Assembly (NCBI GenBank): GCA_029945425.1
Contig: JAQSDV010000004.1
Location: forward strand, 854,991 to 918,990
Length of the DNA: 64,000 bases
Origin: a bacterium
GTDB lineage: Bacteria; Pseudomonadota; Alphaproteobacteria; Micavibrionales; UBA2020
Direction of reading: 5' to 3'
The notes below the pieces were generated by a model. The model was not told where the DNA came from. It made no database searches and saw only the letters and a list, made by a program, of their open reading frames with translations. Positions 34,137 through 43,650 of this stretch are shown piece by piece (the stretch's first letter is position 1; every line of letters begins with the position of its first letter). Both the position numbers and the translations under genes were made by a program.

Positions 34137-35306
34137 ATGACGAAGATCGTCCTCAACTCCCACGAGATGCTCGCCAAGCTGGTCAGTTTCGATACCACCT
34201 CGGTCAAATCCAACCTCGAGCTGATCCACTGGGTGCAGAACTATATGGATGGCTACGGCGTGAAATCGCACCTCGTCTATGACGAGACGAAGAACAAGGC
34301 CAACCTGCACGCGATCATCGGCCCTGCGGACAAGGCGGGCATCGTCCTCTCCGGCCATACCGATGTCGTGCCGGTCGAGGGCCAGGCATGGGACAGCGAC
34401 CCGTTCCAGCTGCGTGATGACAACGACAACCTCGTCGCGCGCGGCACCTGCGACATGAAGGGCTTTATCGCGATTGCGCTCGCGAAGCTGCCGGAGATGC
34501 TGAAGAAACCGCTGAACGCCCCCATCCATTTCGCGCTGTCCTATGACGAAGAACTCGGCTGCCTCGGCGCCCACAGCCTGGCGGAACACATCGCAAATGC
34601 CGGTGTAAAACCGAAACTTTGCGTGGTCGGCGAACCCACGATGATGAAGACGATCACGGGGCATAAAGGCATCTGCGACCTCGAATGCACCGTGCATGGC
34701 AAGGAATGCCATTCGTCGCTCGCGCCTTATTCGGTGAACGCGGTTGAATATGCGGCGGAACTGATCGCCTATTCCAAATCGGTCGCGCGCCGTTTCGCCA
34801 GCGAAGGCCCGTTCAACAAGCAATTCGATCCTCCCTTCACGACCGTGCATGTCGGCGTGGTCAAGGGCGGCACGGCGCTGAACATCGTGCCGAACCTCTG
34901 CGAATTCTCGCTGGAAGTGCGCAACATTCCCGAAGTGAACCCCGAAACGGTCATCGAGGAAATCCGCCAATATGCCTTCCGCAACCTTGAACCCCGCATG
35001 AAGGAACTCGACCCCAAATCGGGCTTCCATTTCAAATACACGGCGGGCGTCCATTCCTTTGACATCGCGAACGACGACCCGATGGTCGATTTCGTGCTGT
35101 CGCTGTCGGGCGCGAACGCCACGGAAAAGGTCAGCTTCGCGACCGAAGCCGGCATCTTCCACAACAAAGGCATCCCGACCGTGGTCTGCGGCCCGGGTTC
35201 GATCGCTCAGGCGCACAAGCCGAATGAATTCATCGCCAAAGAACAGGTCGTGAAGTGCGAGAACTTTATGGATAGACTTCTGGACAAATTGCGCATTGCC
35301 GCATAA
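34137..35306 (+). CDS. argE: Acetylornithine deacetylase
   Basis: A 389-residue M20 peptidase-family amidohydrolase that releases ornithine in arginine synthesis. Metal-site residues are seen in SGHTDVVP, TCDMKGF, DEELGCLG, VGEPT and the terminal AQAHKPNEF. The catalytic-domain lid with the H of HGKECHSS is present. The ATG at 34137 gives the normal length; the frame is open to 34062 without matching family starts. ArgE rather than DapE is favoured by TCDMKG and GPGSIAQAHKPNE, which are typical of the alphaproteobacterial ArgE group. Confidence 0.9.
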   Translation: MTKIVLNSHEMLAKLVSFDTTSVKSNLELIHWVQNYMDGYGVKSHLVYDETKNKANLHAIIGPADKAGIVLSGHTDVVPVEGQAWDSDPFQLRDDNDNLVARGTCDMKGFIAIALAKLPEMLKKPLNAPIHFALSYDEELGCLGAHSLAEHIANAGVKPKLCVVGEPTMMKTITGHKGICDLECTVHGKECHSSLAPYSVNAVEYAAELIAYSKSVARRFASEGPFNKQFDPPFTTVHVGVVKGGTALNIVPNLCEFSLEVRNIPEVNPETVIEEIRQYAFRNLEPRMKELDPKSGFHFKYTAGVHSFDIANDDPMVDFVLSLSGANATEKVSFATEAGIFHNKGIPTVVCGPGSIAQAHKPNEFIAKEQVVKCENFMDRLLDKLRIAA

Positions 35307-35348
35307 AATCAGGCTACAATTTCAATCCCTTGTAATGTGGATAGAGTC

Positions 35349-36029
35349 ATGACAACATCTCAAACGAATGTTTCTACAGATTCTTCCGGAAAGGCAAATC
35401 CCGCTATGTTCGAGCAGTATAACTGGCAGCAAGTCGTCGGCGCGCAGCTGGAGCCCTTCCTGAAACTCATCAACCCCATTCAGGGCAAGCACAACGCGTC
35501 CGCCGCGTCGGCGACCGCTGAATGGTGCCAGCTGCCGTTCTACACCTCGATCGGCCTTGTGCGCGTGAACGACACCGCATGGCCCGCAGGCACCGGCCCG
35601 TTCTGGTTCCTGGCGAAACAGGGCCGCATGTTCCTGCTCGACGGATCGTCTGCGCCCATCCATGACGCGAATGAAGCCGACCCCATCAAGATTTCCGATG
35701 CCAACAGCCTCGAATATTTGCGCTTCTTCTGCTACTTCGTGCATGGCGATGAAGGCCCCTTCCTGATCGTGGAAAGCCTCGACCACCCCGCGCTCGACAA
35801 GGGCAAGCTGGATGAATCGACCAAGAAAGTGATCGAGGGCGCGATCCGCCCCGCTGCTTTCGAGGGCAAAACCGCCGAAGGTGCGTTCGAAGCCTCCGCG
35901 ATGGTTCTCTACGGCAACGCGCTGTTCTCTGCCCGCTTCTCCATGACCGAAAACGGCATGATCGAAATGATCGACGACGAACCCGTCGCGGCCGACCTGC
36001 CCGTGAAAAAGATCAAGCCGAACTACTAA
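35349..36029 (+). CDS. Protein of unknown family, 226 residues
   Basis: No signal peptide and no membrane segment. A polar N-terminus leads into aromatic-rich strands (AEWCQLPFYTSIGLVRVNDT, GPFWFLAKQGRMFLLDGS), then LEYLRFFCYFVHGDEGPFLI and a helical end with a K-x-I-K-P-N-Y tail. The motif E-Y-L-R-F-F-C-x-F-V is distinctive, but I cannot assign a family. It follows argE by 42 bases and may be co-transcribed. Confidence in coding is high because of codon use and the terminator after it. Confidence 0.75.
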   Translation: MTTSQTNVSTDSSGKANPAMFEQYNWQQVVGAQLEPFLKLINPIQGKHNASAASATAEWCQLPFYTSIGLVRVNDTAWPAGTGPFWFLAKQGRMFLLDGSSAPIHDANEADPIKISDANSLEYLRFFCYFVHGDEGPFLIVESLDHPALDKGKLDESTKKVIEGAIRPAAFEGKTAEGAFEASAMVLYGNALFSARFSMTENGMIEMIDDEPVAADLPVKKIKPNY

Positions 36030-36053
36030 GCGCGGCAACTGGATTTTGGATTC

Positions 36054-36082
36054 AAAACCCCGGCAGAAATGCCGGGGTTTTC
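36054..36082 (+). terminator. Rho-independent terminator
   Basis: Stem AAAACCCCGGC/GCCGGGGTTTT around a 6-base loop followed by CTTTT, 25 bases after the 226-residue gene. Confidence 0.9.
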
Positions 36083-36095
36083 TTTTCACCGCCGC

Positions 36096-36162
36096 TGTCA
36101 TCCCGAACGAAGTGAGGGATCTTCCCAACCGCCGAAGATCCCTCACTTCGTTCGGGATGACA
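36096..36162. repeat. Perfect 29-base palindromic repeat element
   Basis: Two identical 29-base arms in inverted orientation (beginning TGTCATCCCGAACGAAG) flank a 9-base loop. Similar TCATCCCGAAC...GGGATCTTC palindromes are known as dispersed intergenic repeats in several alphaproteobacteria. It lies directly after a terminator in a gap, as REP-like elements do, and could fold as a long hairpin in either strand's RNA. Confidence 0.85.
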
Positions 36163-36307
36163 GATTGTCGGCAGCGCCTTGTCTCTGCCCTTCTGCGCGT
36201 TATGTTAAAATAAGGAAGATTCCGTTGTTACTGACTGATTCTCCTCAGTTTTTCGTGTAGCATAGGAACGGGATTTTAGTTTCGGCAGGGGATGATTTTT
36301 TAACAGC

Positions 36308-39300
36308 ATGACCCGGCGTTTGGATGTCTGGCATAGACGGTGGCTGCCATGCCTTGTGGCGGGCGCGATTGCCTGCGCCGCGCCGCTGCCCTTCGCCTTT
36401 GCGCAAGACCAGAGCACGGTCCCCGTGCGCATCGGCGTGCACAAGGATTTCACACGCGTCGTTTTCGATTTCAAGGGGCTCACCGCCTACCGCGTGTCGC
36501 GCGAGGGCAACAACCTTGTCGTCGTGTTCGATACCGCCAGCGGATTTAAAATTCCCGCCGACACTGAAAAGATCCGCAGCATCAAAACCGTGAATGAAAA
36601 CGACGGCACCACGCGCATGACGCTCGCGCTGCGCGATGGCGCGACAGCCAATGATTACCGCATCGAAAAACAGATCGTGATCGATGTCTATGCCGGAAAG
36701 CCTGCCGCCAAACCTGTGCAGACAGCATCTGCGGAAACAAAGCCGCCGCCGGAAAAAACAGCACCGGACAAAAATGCCGCAGACCGGGCCTTCGCCGATT
36801 CCGCCGATGAAAGCAAGAAACCGGTAAAGCTGACGCCAACGCCCAAGCCCGCAGAAACGGTTGTTGCCGCTGCGAAACTCGAAGAAAAACCCGAAACGCC
36901 TGTCAGCGCCGCAACGGAAACCGAAACCGTCACCGACAAACAGCTCGACCAGCAGATTGCCGCCGTGACAGAGGCCATCGACAAAAAACTGCCCGGCACA
37001 CCGAATACGGAGGCCTCGCCCGTCATCGTGGATGCCGCACCACCCGCCGATAGCGCGCCGCCTGTATCGGCCGCGTCAATGGAACAGCAAACTCCGCCGC
37101 AGATGCAGCCGACCGTCATCACGGTGTCGACGATCGAACCTGCGCGTCTTGCTGTTTTTTCCCGCTTCAACAATTTGTGGATCGTGCTGGATACCGAAGC
37201 GGTCGGCGCGATAAACCCGTCCGCCGCAGGGCCGGAGGCCGCGCTGCTCGGCAACCCCCGCATCATCAAGATGAAGGGCGCGACCGGCTATCACTACAGC
37301 CTGCCGCAGCAAAGATTCGTCAGCGTGGAGCGCCAGAACCTGACATGGCGCGTGACGCTGACCGAACGCAGCAGCCAGATGCCCGCGCAGAACCGCATCA
37401 ACACCGTCGTCGATGACACGACAGGGCATGTCAAGCTGATGGCCGAAATCAAGGGCGCAAGCCGCGTCATCGAATTCACCGACCCCGCCGTCGGCGATAC
37501 GCTATACGCCATCGCCGCCGAAGACCAGCTGCAGCGCATCGACCAGCCGCGCCGTTATGCCGATCTTGAAATCCTGCCGGCCGCCATCGGCATGGTGGTG
37601 CGTCCGTTGAGCGACGGGCTGAAGGTGACGCGCCTCGACAATTTTGTGCTGATCTCGGCGCCCAACGGCATCACCGCGACGCCGGGGGCGATTGCCGGCC
37701 CCGCGGCCGTCGCCGCCAGCGAAGAGCGGCCCGGCGCGCGCGACGAAGCGCGACTGTTCGATTTCCCCAACTGGCGTCAAGGCGGGCTGCTGCAGCTTGA
37801 TAAAAACGTCCGCGCGATGCAGGTCGCGATTGCCGAGGCGAAAAAGCCCGAGGAAAAAAACGCGCTGCTGATGAAACTGGCGCTGCTCTACTTCGCCAAT
37901 AATTTCGGGCAGGAAACGCTCGGCATGCTGCGCCTCATCGAAACCGACACGCCGGAAATGGCCAAGAACCCGAATTTCATTGCGCTGCGCGGCGCGGCAT
38001 CGGCCATGGCGGGGCATTTTGACGAGGCGATTGCCGACCTGTCGCACCCGGCAATCCAGCAGCATGGCGAAGTGAATTTATGGGTCGGTTATGCGGCGGC
38101 TGCGACCGAACAATGGCGCATGGCCAACCGCGCCTTCCCGCCCGACAATTACCTGCTGCTGCAATACCCTGAAAACATCGCAGCCCCCTTCACGATTTAC
38201 ATGGCGGAATCCGCGCTGCGCCTTGGCAAGGCGGAACGCGCCAATGCGCTGCTTGCCTCGCTCGATACGATGGAGGGCGGGTTCGATCCGCATTACGCGG
38301 CGGCGATCCAGTACCTGAAGGGCGAGGCCGCGCGGCAGATGGGCAATGCGCAGGACGCGATCCGCATCTGGCGTCCGGTCGCGTTTGGTTTGGACCGCCT
38401 CTATCACACGAAGGCCAGCCTTGCGATGGCGATGCTGCGCTATCAGGAAAAAATCATTCCGGCGAAAACCGCGATTGATGAACTGGACAGCCTGCGCTTC
38501 GCATGGCGCGGCGACGGTCTGGAAATCCAGGTGCTGCAAAGCCTTGGCCGTGTCAAGATCGCCGACCGCAAATACCTCTCCGGCCTTGAAGATTTGAAAA
38601 CGGCCGCGCTGCTGGCCGACAACCTGCGCGACGACAGCCAGCCGATCAAGGATGAAATGGCGGCTGTATTCATCGGGCTGTTCGTGAACGACGGCGCAAA
38701 GGATGTGCCGCCGCTGGAGGCTGTCTCGATCTATAACGGCTTCTCCGCCTATATGCCGGACGGGGAACAGGGCGCGGTTGCGACGCTGAATTTCGCCGAC
38801 AGCCTGATCACCATGGACCTGCTGGGCAAGGCCGCGCAGTTGCTGGAAGAACAGTTGAAGGGCGGCGACGTGCCGCAGGCGCGCGTGGCGGCGACATATA
38901 ACAAACTCGCGGCCGTCTACCTGCTCGACTCCCTGCCCGAAAAGGCGCTCGCGACGCTCTCGACTGCCGGCGGCGATGCATCGGCGCAGGTGAGTGATGA
39001 ACGCAATTTGCTGCGCGCGCGTGCGATGTCGCAGCTGAACCGCCCCGACGATGCGATTGCCGCGCTTGCGACCTCCACCTCGACCGATGCGTTGAAACTG
39101 AAGGCCGATGTGCTGTGGCGCGCCCGCAAATGGAAAGAGGCTGCCGCGACGCTGGAGAGCATGCTGCCGGAAGCCGACAAGGGGCTGACCGAGGCGGATG
39201 CGCAATTGGTCGTCAACACCGCCGTCGGCTATAAACTCGCAGGCGACACGGCGCGCCTTGCGGATATCAAATCGCGCTACCTCTCGCCCATGGATGCAAC

Positions 39301-39448
39301 CGCGCAGCGCGACACTTTCCGCGTCGTCACCCGCTCCGGCGGCAGCTCGAAACTCTCCGACCGCGACACGATTTTGAAGATCGCGGGCGAGGTTGATATG
39401 TTCAAGGGTTTCCTCGATACGTACAAGGCGGGCGGGAAAGGCTCTTAA
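36308..39448 (+). CDS. Large secreted protein with AMIN-like and TPR-like regions
   Basis: A 1046-residue protein with a signal peptide (residues 1-35, ending AFAQ). Residues about 38-130 resemble the AMIN domain that binds cell-wall glycan (VRIGVHKDFTRVVFDFKG, NNLVVVFDTASG). Next comes a Pro/Ala/Lys/Glu-rich disordered stretch (about 130-280), a second beta-rich block (about 280-470) and a long helical TPR-like region (about 490-1040, e.g. KNALLMKLALLYFANNFGQE). The layout suggests a periplasmic scaffold acting at the wall or divisome. No relative is named with certainty. It converges with the next gene by four bases. Confidence 0.75.
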   Translation: MTRRLDVWHRRWLPCLVAGAIACAAPLPFAFAQDQSTVPVRIGVHKDFTRVVFDFKGLTAYRVSREGNNLVVVFDTASGFKIPADTEKIRSIKTVNENDGTTRMTLALRDGATANDYRIEKQIVIDVYAGKPAAKPVQTASAETKPPPEKTAPDKNAADRAFADSADESKKPVKLTPTPKPAETVVAAAKLEEKPETPVSAATETETVTDKQLDQQIAAVTEAIDKKLPGTPNTEASPVIVDAAPPADSAPPVSAASMEQQTPPQMQPTVITVSTIEPARLAVFSRFNNLWIVLDTEAVGAINPSAAGPEAALLGNPRIIKMKGATGYHYSLPQQRFVSVERQNLTWRVTLTERSSQMPAQNRINTVVDDTTGHVKLMAEIKGASRVIEFTDPAVGDTLYAIAAEDQLQRIDQPRRYADLEILPAAIGMVVRPLSDGLKVTRLDNFVLISAPNGITATPGAIAGPAAVAASEERPGARDEARLFDFPNWRQGGLLQLDKNVRAMQVAIAEAKKPEEKNALLMKLALLYFANNFGQETLGMLRLIETDTPEMAKNPNFIALRGAASAMAGHFDEAIADLSHPAIQQHGEVNLWVGYAAAATEQWRMANRAFPPDNYLLLQYPENIAAPFTIYMAESALRLGKAERANALLASLDTMEGGFDPHYAAAIQYLKGEAARQMGNAQDAIRIWRPVAFGLDRLYHTKASLAMAMLRYQEKIIPAKTAIDELDSLRFAWRGDGLEIQVLQSLGRVKIADRKYLSGLEDLKTAALLADNLRDDSQPIKDEMAAVFIGLFVNDGAKDVPPLEAVSIYNGFSAYMPDGEQGAVATLNFADSLITMDLLGKAAQLLEEQLKGGDVPQARVAATYNKLAAVYLLDSLPEKALATLSTAGGDASAQVSDERNLLRARAMSQLNRPDDAIAALATSTSTDALKLKADVLWRARKWKEAAATLESMLPEADKGLTEADAQLVVNTAVGYKLAGDTARLADIKSRYLSPMDATAQRDTFRVVTRSGGSSKLSDRDTILKIAGEVDMFKGFLDTYKAGGKGS

Positions 39449-40104
39449 GGTCTGCGCGTGAAGCGCGCGGTTTTCGGCGCAGGGATGCCGCTGCTAACCC
39501 CTGCCGATAATTGTTTCGCGCCATGCTGCGCGGTTGCGCTCCGCACGAAATCGACAATCTCCAGGTTATCCGCGCTTTCCGCCAGATCATAGGCGGGAAT
39601 GCCGCGTCCATTCTTCGCAGTCAGGTCTGCGCCGCATTGCGTGACGAGGATTTTCAACACCGGTAAATCATCATCCTGCAGGCAGCGGAACATTTCTTGC
39701 TGAATTTTCTCACGCGGCAAGCGTTTCAGCAGCATCGCCACGCCCGCAAGGTTGTCGGAAGATTTCGCATGATCGAGCGCAGTATTGCCGAATGTATCGG
39801 TCAAGGCGGTGTCTGCATTTTTCGCGAGCAGTTCGCTGGCCAGCGCGTTCATGCTGAACGACATCGCCATCATCAGCGGCGACATGCGGTTGTGGCCCTG
39901 CGCGTTGATGTTGGCGCCCGCCTGCACCAGCAGGCTCGACATGTGCGCCTTGCCCATGACACAGGTGAACAACAGCATGGTGTTCCGGCTGTCGTTGCGC
40001 GCCTCGGTATCCGTGCCTTGTTTCAGGTAAGACTCGAACGCCGCCACATCGTTATTACGGATGGCGTCGAAAACCAGATCGGGATGTATAATCGAGTCGG
40101 TCAT
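39445..40104 (-). CDS. Ankyrin-repeat protein, 219 residues
   Basis: Five ankyrin-like units are visible, e.g. NDVAAFESYLKQGTDTEARN, NTMLLFTCVMGKAHMSSLLVQAGANINAQGHN, RMSPLMMAMSFSMNALASELLAKNAD and GNTALDHAKSSDNLAGVAMLL, then CLQDDDLPVLKILVTQCGADL. Cytosolic by lack of a signal. A short basic tail (KTARFTRRP) ends it. It overlaps the large secreted protein by four bases on the opposite strand. It is the fifth ankyrin gene of the window, separate from the main cluster. Confidence 0.88.
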   Translation of the reverse strand: MTDSIIHPDLVFDAIRNNDVAAFESYLKQGTDTEARNDSRNTMLLFTCVMGKAHMSSLLVQAGANINAQGHNRMSPLMMAMSFSMNALASELLAKNADTALTDTFGNTALDHAKSSDNLAGVAMLLKRLPREKIQQEMFRCLQDDDLPVLKILVTQCGADLTAKNGRGIPAYDLAESADNLEIVDFVRSATAQHGAKQLSAGVSSGIPAPKTARFTRRP

Positions 40105-40170
40105 AATATGAAAAACATACCAGAATAGCCAAGTTAATTCAAACGCTTAAAATAGTTAACAACGGATTAA

Positions 40171-40199
40171 TTGACATAACATTAACGGAGGCGTAACCT
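40171..40199 (+). promoter_or_regulatory. Sigma-70 promoter of the HEAT-like gene
   Basis: TTGACA, 17 bases, TAACCT, about 80 bases before the start codon. An A+T-rich stretch with GTTAAC precedes it. Confidence 0.6.
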
Positions 40200-40278
40200 T
40201 TACTGATACCGTCTTTTTTCGACCCTTCCGGCGGAAAATCTCCCGGACGCTGTATTTGAAACAACAGACGAGAAGATC

Positions 40279-41466
40279 ATGCCCGCTTCCAATGACGATT
40301 TTAACCTGCGCGACACCCTCAACCGCCTTGCGCAGAAAAGTTTGACCATCACGGAACGCGAGGAAGCACGCAAGGATCTGGCAGCCTATGCCAACAGCTT
40401 TAACGGCGCATCGACGCCGGCGGCGCAGCAACTCGCCGACGCACTTCCCAAGATTACAGACTACGGTTCGCGCTGGATCACGGCGAAACTGCTGCGTGAT
40501 GCGGCGGTGAAGGACGCTAAAGTATTAGGCGGCAACACGACCGCGATTTTGTTCGGCGCATTCGCAACCGACACAGATGCGGGCATGCGTTATATGGCGT
40601 CGGGCCTGATCCGTGATATCGGCCTTGCCCATCCGTCCCAGACTGTGACCGCGGCGGGCACTATTGCCCTGCTGCTGAACCGCGAGACGGATGATTACGC
40701 ACGCGGCTACCAGAAAGGCGCGATTTTGCAACTCGGTCTGGCATCCGAAGCGGCAGCGCCCCTGGCTGTGGATGCGATCGGCCAGCTGATACTTAATGAA
40801 AAAGATTCCTTCGCGCGTGTCGATTACGCGCAGAACCTTGGCAGCCTCGGCACGAAACACGCATCGCAATCGGCGGCGGCTGTAAAGCAGTTGGGCCAAG
40901 CGGCAGCAAATGAAACGGATGGTTTCGCCGCGCACAAGATCGCCGAAAACATCACGAATATCGCGCTTTATAATGCATCGTCCTTCCCCGCCGCGCTCGA
41001 TGCGCTGGCGAACGGCTTTGCGAAAGGCGGCCGTATCGAGGCGCTGTCGGGCAATGCAAACGGCCTTGCGCGCCTGGCTGAAAAACATCCGGCGGCTGTT
41101 GCGGTCGTGCTGGAAAAGCAGCTGGAGGGTGAATCTACGCGCGACCAGCGTCGCCTGAGCATCCTCAACCTGAAATATATCGCGGCGCTGGATACGACGG
41201 GCGCGAATATCGCGGCACCGATCCTGCTGAACGCGCTTTCAAATGAAACCGATCCGCTCTATCGCCGTCATATCGTCGACGGCTTGCTGACCGCGACCAC
41301 CAACCGCGCTGATGCCGCGCCGGTACTGGACGCGCTGAAAAATCAGCAGCAGACGGAAAAGGATCCCGAGACGCGCGATGTGATTGACAACGCGATGCGC
41401 CGCCTCGGTTATGTGCGCCCGTTCACCAAGAACGTGCTGCAACTGCAACCGCAGCCGTCGTTTTAA
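40279..41466 (+). CDS. HEAT/armadillo-like helical repeat protein
   Basis: A 395-residue all-helical protein without signal peptide. It is made of roughly 40-residue hairpins, several with the pattern A-L-x-x-E-T-D-x-x-x-R-R-x-I-V-D-G-L-L (e.g. LSNETDPLYRRHIVDGLLTA) and N-E-T-D-G-F-A-A-H-K-I-A-E-N (near residue 213). The recurring E-T-D or N-E-x-D turn marks the repeats. HEAT proteins bind other proteins; the partner is unknown. Own promoter. It converges on the LapA gene six bases away. Confidence 0.7.
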   Translation: MPASNDDFNLRDTLNRLAQKSLTITEREEARKDLAAYANSFNGASTPAAQQLADALPKITDYGSRWITAKLLRDAAVKDAKVLGGNTTAILFGAFATDTDAGMRYMASGLIRDIGLAHPSQTVTAAGTIALLLNRETDDYARGYQKGAILQLGLASEAAAPLAVDAIGQLILNEKDSFARVDYAQNLGSLGTKHASQSAAAVKQLGQAAANETDGFAAHKIAENITNIALYNASSFPAALDALANGFAKGGRIEALSGNANGLARLAEKHPAAVAVVLEKQLEGESTRDQRRLSILNLKYIAALDTTGANIAAPILLNALSNETDPLYRRHIVDGLLTATTNRADAAPVLDALKNQQQTEKDPETRDVIDNAMRRLGYVRPFTKNVLQLQPQPSF

Positions 41467-41472
41467 TTCTAA

Positions 41473-41847
41473 CTAGCGGAGATTGGCGCGCACCGGTGCC
41501 GATACCTTCGGCGGCGGGGGCAGGGCGGTGATCGTTTCGGTTTTCACCGTATCGGTTTTAACCGCAGCGTGTTTCGCCTGCAGCGCTTCCAGTTCTTTTT
41601 CCAGCCGTGTCGCGCGGCGCTGTTCCTGCCAGTAACGGAAGTAGGCGCGCTGCGCCAAAATCCAGACGAACAGGGACCCAAGAAAAAACCCGACGCCACC
41701 CATGCCGAGACCCAGCAGCCAGGCGGGCAGCTTGCGCGTTTCTTCCAGCGGCCAGATGCCCACGGAAACTTCCGCAGGGTTCGACACCGCGAAAAGCACG
41801 GTGAAAATGGTTAACGGGATGGTGATAAGCCAGGTCAGGTACTTCAC
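41473..41847 (-). CDS. LapA (DUF1049) domain membrane protein
   Basis: A 124-residue inner-membrane protein with two helices (residues about 5-25 and 43-65) typical of LapA/DUF1049: FTVLFAVSNPAEVSVGIWPL and GMGGVGFFLGSLFVWILAQR. A coiled-coil segment and Pro-rich tail follow. In E. coli LapA (YciS) acts with LapB in lipopolysaccharide assembly. The pairing with ihfB, 22 bases upstream on the same strand, is common in proteobacteria and supports the call. Confidence 0.85.
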   Translation of the reverse strand: MKYLTWLITIPLTIFTVLFAVSNPAEVSVGIWPLEETRKLPAWLLGLGMGGVGFFLGSLFVWILAQRAYFRYWQEQRRATRLEKELEALQAKHAAVKTDTVKTETITALPPPPKVSAPVRANLR

Positions 41848-41868
41848 GGATCAGAAAACCTCCGTGGG

Positions 41869-42180
41869 TTAGTCCTTCATGTCGTCGTCGCCGTCGGAAA
41901 CGATTCCGTTGAGGCGTTCGTGCATTTTCTTGCCGATTTTGAAGAAAGGCACGCGCTTGTCGTCGACCTTCACGGTTTCGCCGGTGCGCGGGTTGCGGCC
42001 CATGCGCGCCTTGCGGGATTTGACCGAGAATGCGCCGAAGCCGCGCAGTTCAACGCGGCTGCCATTCGCCAAAGCCTTTGTAATCTCTTCAAAAATGGTG
42101 TCCACGATTTGCTCCGCGTGGCTCTGGTAGAGATGCGGGTTCAATTCGGCCAGCTTGAGGATCAATTCTGATTTGGTCAT
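41869..42180 (-). CDS. ihfB: Integration host factor subunit beta
   Basis: DNA-bending HU-family protein of 103 residues. [31 protein letters not shown] is the dimerisation half, and [27 protein letters not shown] is the DNA-binding arm with the GRNP signature. HU/IHF length with an acidic tail (DGDDDMKD). The beta subunit call rests on the M-T-K-S-E-L start and on the LapA neighbour. IHF is needed for many sigma-54 promoters, such as the flagellar ones in this window. Confidence 0.93.
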   Translation of the reverse strand: MTKSELILKLAELNPHLYQSHAEQIVDTIFEEITKALANGSRVELRGFGAFSVKSRKARMGRNPRTGETVKVDDKRVPFFKIGKKMHERLNGIVSDGDDDMKD

Positions 42181-42283
42181 GGCGTGCGCTTATCCTTGTT
42201 TTTCAAGAGCCTGAGACTCTAGATTGCCCAAGACCGCCAAAATCGTCAAGAAAAAAACCTATAAATATCAAATGAATAAAAGG

Positions 42284-43519
42284 TTAAAGGGGCAGCCCCT
42301 GAATAATCCGGGGTGCCGCGCCGCCGAGGCCCATCGCCTGACGGGCAAAAAACCCTTTGAGCGCCGGAATTTTATCAACGATTCCAATGCCCATATCCCG
42401 CAAAAGGCCGACCGATTGCATATTGTTCGAAAACAGCCGGTTGAGCAGGTCGGTGAAGCCTGCCATCAGCAGCGTATCCACGCGCCGCCAGTTTTCGTAA
42501 TCGGCGAGCAGCTGGGGGCTGCCGATGTCGAGTCCCAGTTTCATGCGACTCACCACCAGCTCCGACAGCACGGCGATATCGCGCATCGAAAGGTTCAGGC
42601 CCTGACCCGCAATCGGGTGGATCACATGCGCGGCCTCCGCCATCAGCGCAATGCGCGCAGCCGTATAAGTATCGGCATGCAGCAGGCCAAGCGGGTAGGA
42701 CATCGGTTTGGACACGGCGGTGACGCTGGCGAGCTGGTCGCCAAACAATTCCTGCAACCGCGCATCGAATTTTTCGGGCGAGAGTTTCAGGATCTGCGCG
42801 GCCTCTTTATCCTCGACCGTCCAGACGACGCTTGAGCGGTGATTGCCGTCTTCGTCATCCGTCATCGGCAAAACGGCAAAGGGGCCGGCGGGCAGGAAAT
42901 GTTCCAATGCGACATTTTCATGGTCGAGGTCATGCGACACATTGCAGACAATCGCCGCCTGACCGTATGACCATTCCTTGACGCCGATGCCCAAATGCTT
43001 GCGCGTCGGCGAATTGCGGCCATCTGCACCAATCAGCAGCGGTGCGGAAAGCGTGCGGCCGTCTTTCAATCTCACGCCCGCGCTTGCGTCATCCTGCACG
43101 AATGCGGATATCTCGACAGGGGAGAGGTGCGTGACGCTGTCGATGTCCTGTAAATTTTCAAACAGGTATTTGCGGAGCAAACGGTTTTCGATGATCCAGC
43201 CGAACGGTTCGCCATTCGCATCCTGATCGGTCGCGAAATGTAGAAATTGCGGCGCAGTGCCATCCGCCACGCGAATGTCGAGAATGGGGCAGCAATCTTT
43301 CTGGATCGTATCCCAGGCACCCGCCGCCTGCAGCACGCGATGCGACGCGAATGAAATCGCGGTGGTGCGTCCGTCATAGGCGGCATTCAAATGTGTCGAG
43401 GGCGGCTCGCGGTCGATGATCGCAACATCGACGCCGGCGCGACCCAGCACAGCCGCCTGCGTCAGCCCCGCAAGGCCGCCGCCGATAATCAGAACATCGC
43501 TGCGCGTTTCCTTCTTCAT
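42284..43519 (-). CDS. UbiH/COQ6-family FAD-dependent hydroxylase
   Basis: A 411-residue flavin monooxygenase for ubiquinone ring hydroxylation. It has the N-terminal dinucleotide motif (GGGLAGLTQAAVLGRAGV), the GADGRNSPTRK motif and a C-terminal AAHVIHPIAGQGLNL. In most members the last motif begins G-D-A-A-H; here it reads A-E-A-A-H, so the usual Asp is missing. Which ring position it attacks (UbiH, UbiF, UbiI or UbiL) cannot be read. It stands alone upstream of ihfB. Confidence 0.88.
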   Translation of the reverse strand: MKKETRSDVLIIGGGLAGLTQAAVLGRAGVDVAIIDREPPSTHLNAAYDGRTTAISFASHRVLQAAGAWDTIQKDCCPILDIRVADGTAPQFLHFATDQDANGEPFGWIIENRLLRKYLFENLQDIDSVTHLSPVEISAFVQDDASAGVRLKDGRTLSAPLLIGADGRNSPTRKHLGIGVKEWSYGQAAIVCNVSHDLDHENVALEHFLPAGPFAVLPMTDDEDGNHRSSVVWTVEDKEAAQILKLSPEKFDARLQELFGDQLASVTAVSKPMSYPLGLLHADTYTAARIALMAEAAHVIHPIAGQGLNLSMRDIAVLSELVVSRMKLGLDIGSPQLLADYENWRRVDTLLMAGFTDLLNRLFSNNMQSVGLLRDMGIGIVDKIPALKGFFARQAMGLGGAAPRIIQGLPL

Positions 43520-43650
43520 AATAAACCTTTAATCCTGCTGCACTGCAAAATCAATCTCTTCCGAAACACCATTGACCGATTTTGAACGTGTGATAGCCTT
43601 TTATCCAACAAACATAGATTCATGATGCACCAGTTACGGGGTGACGATTG

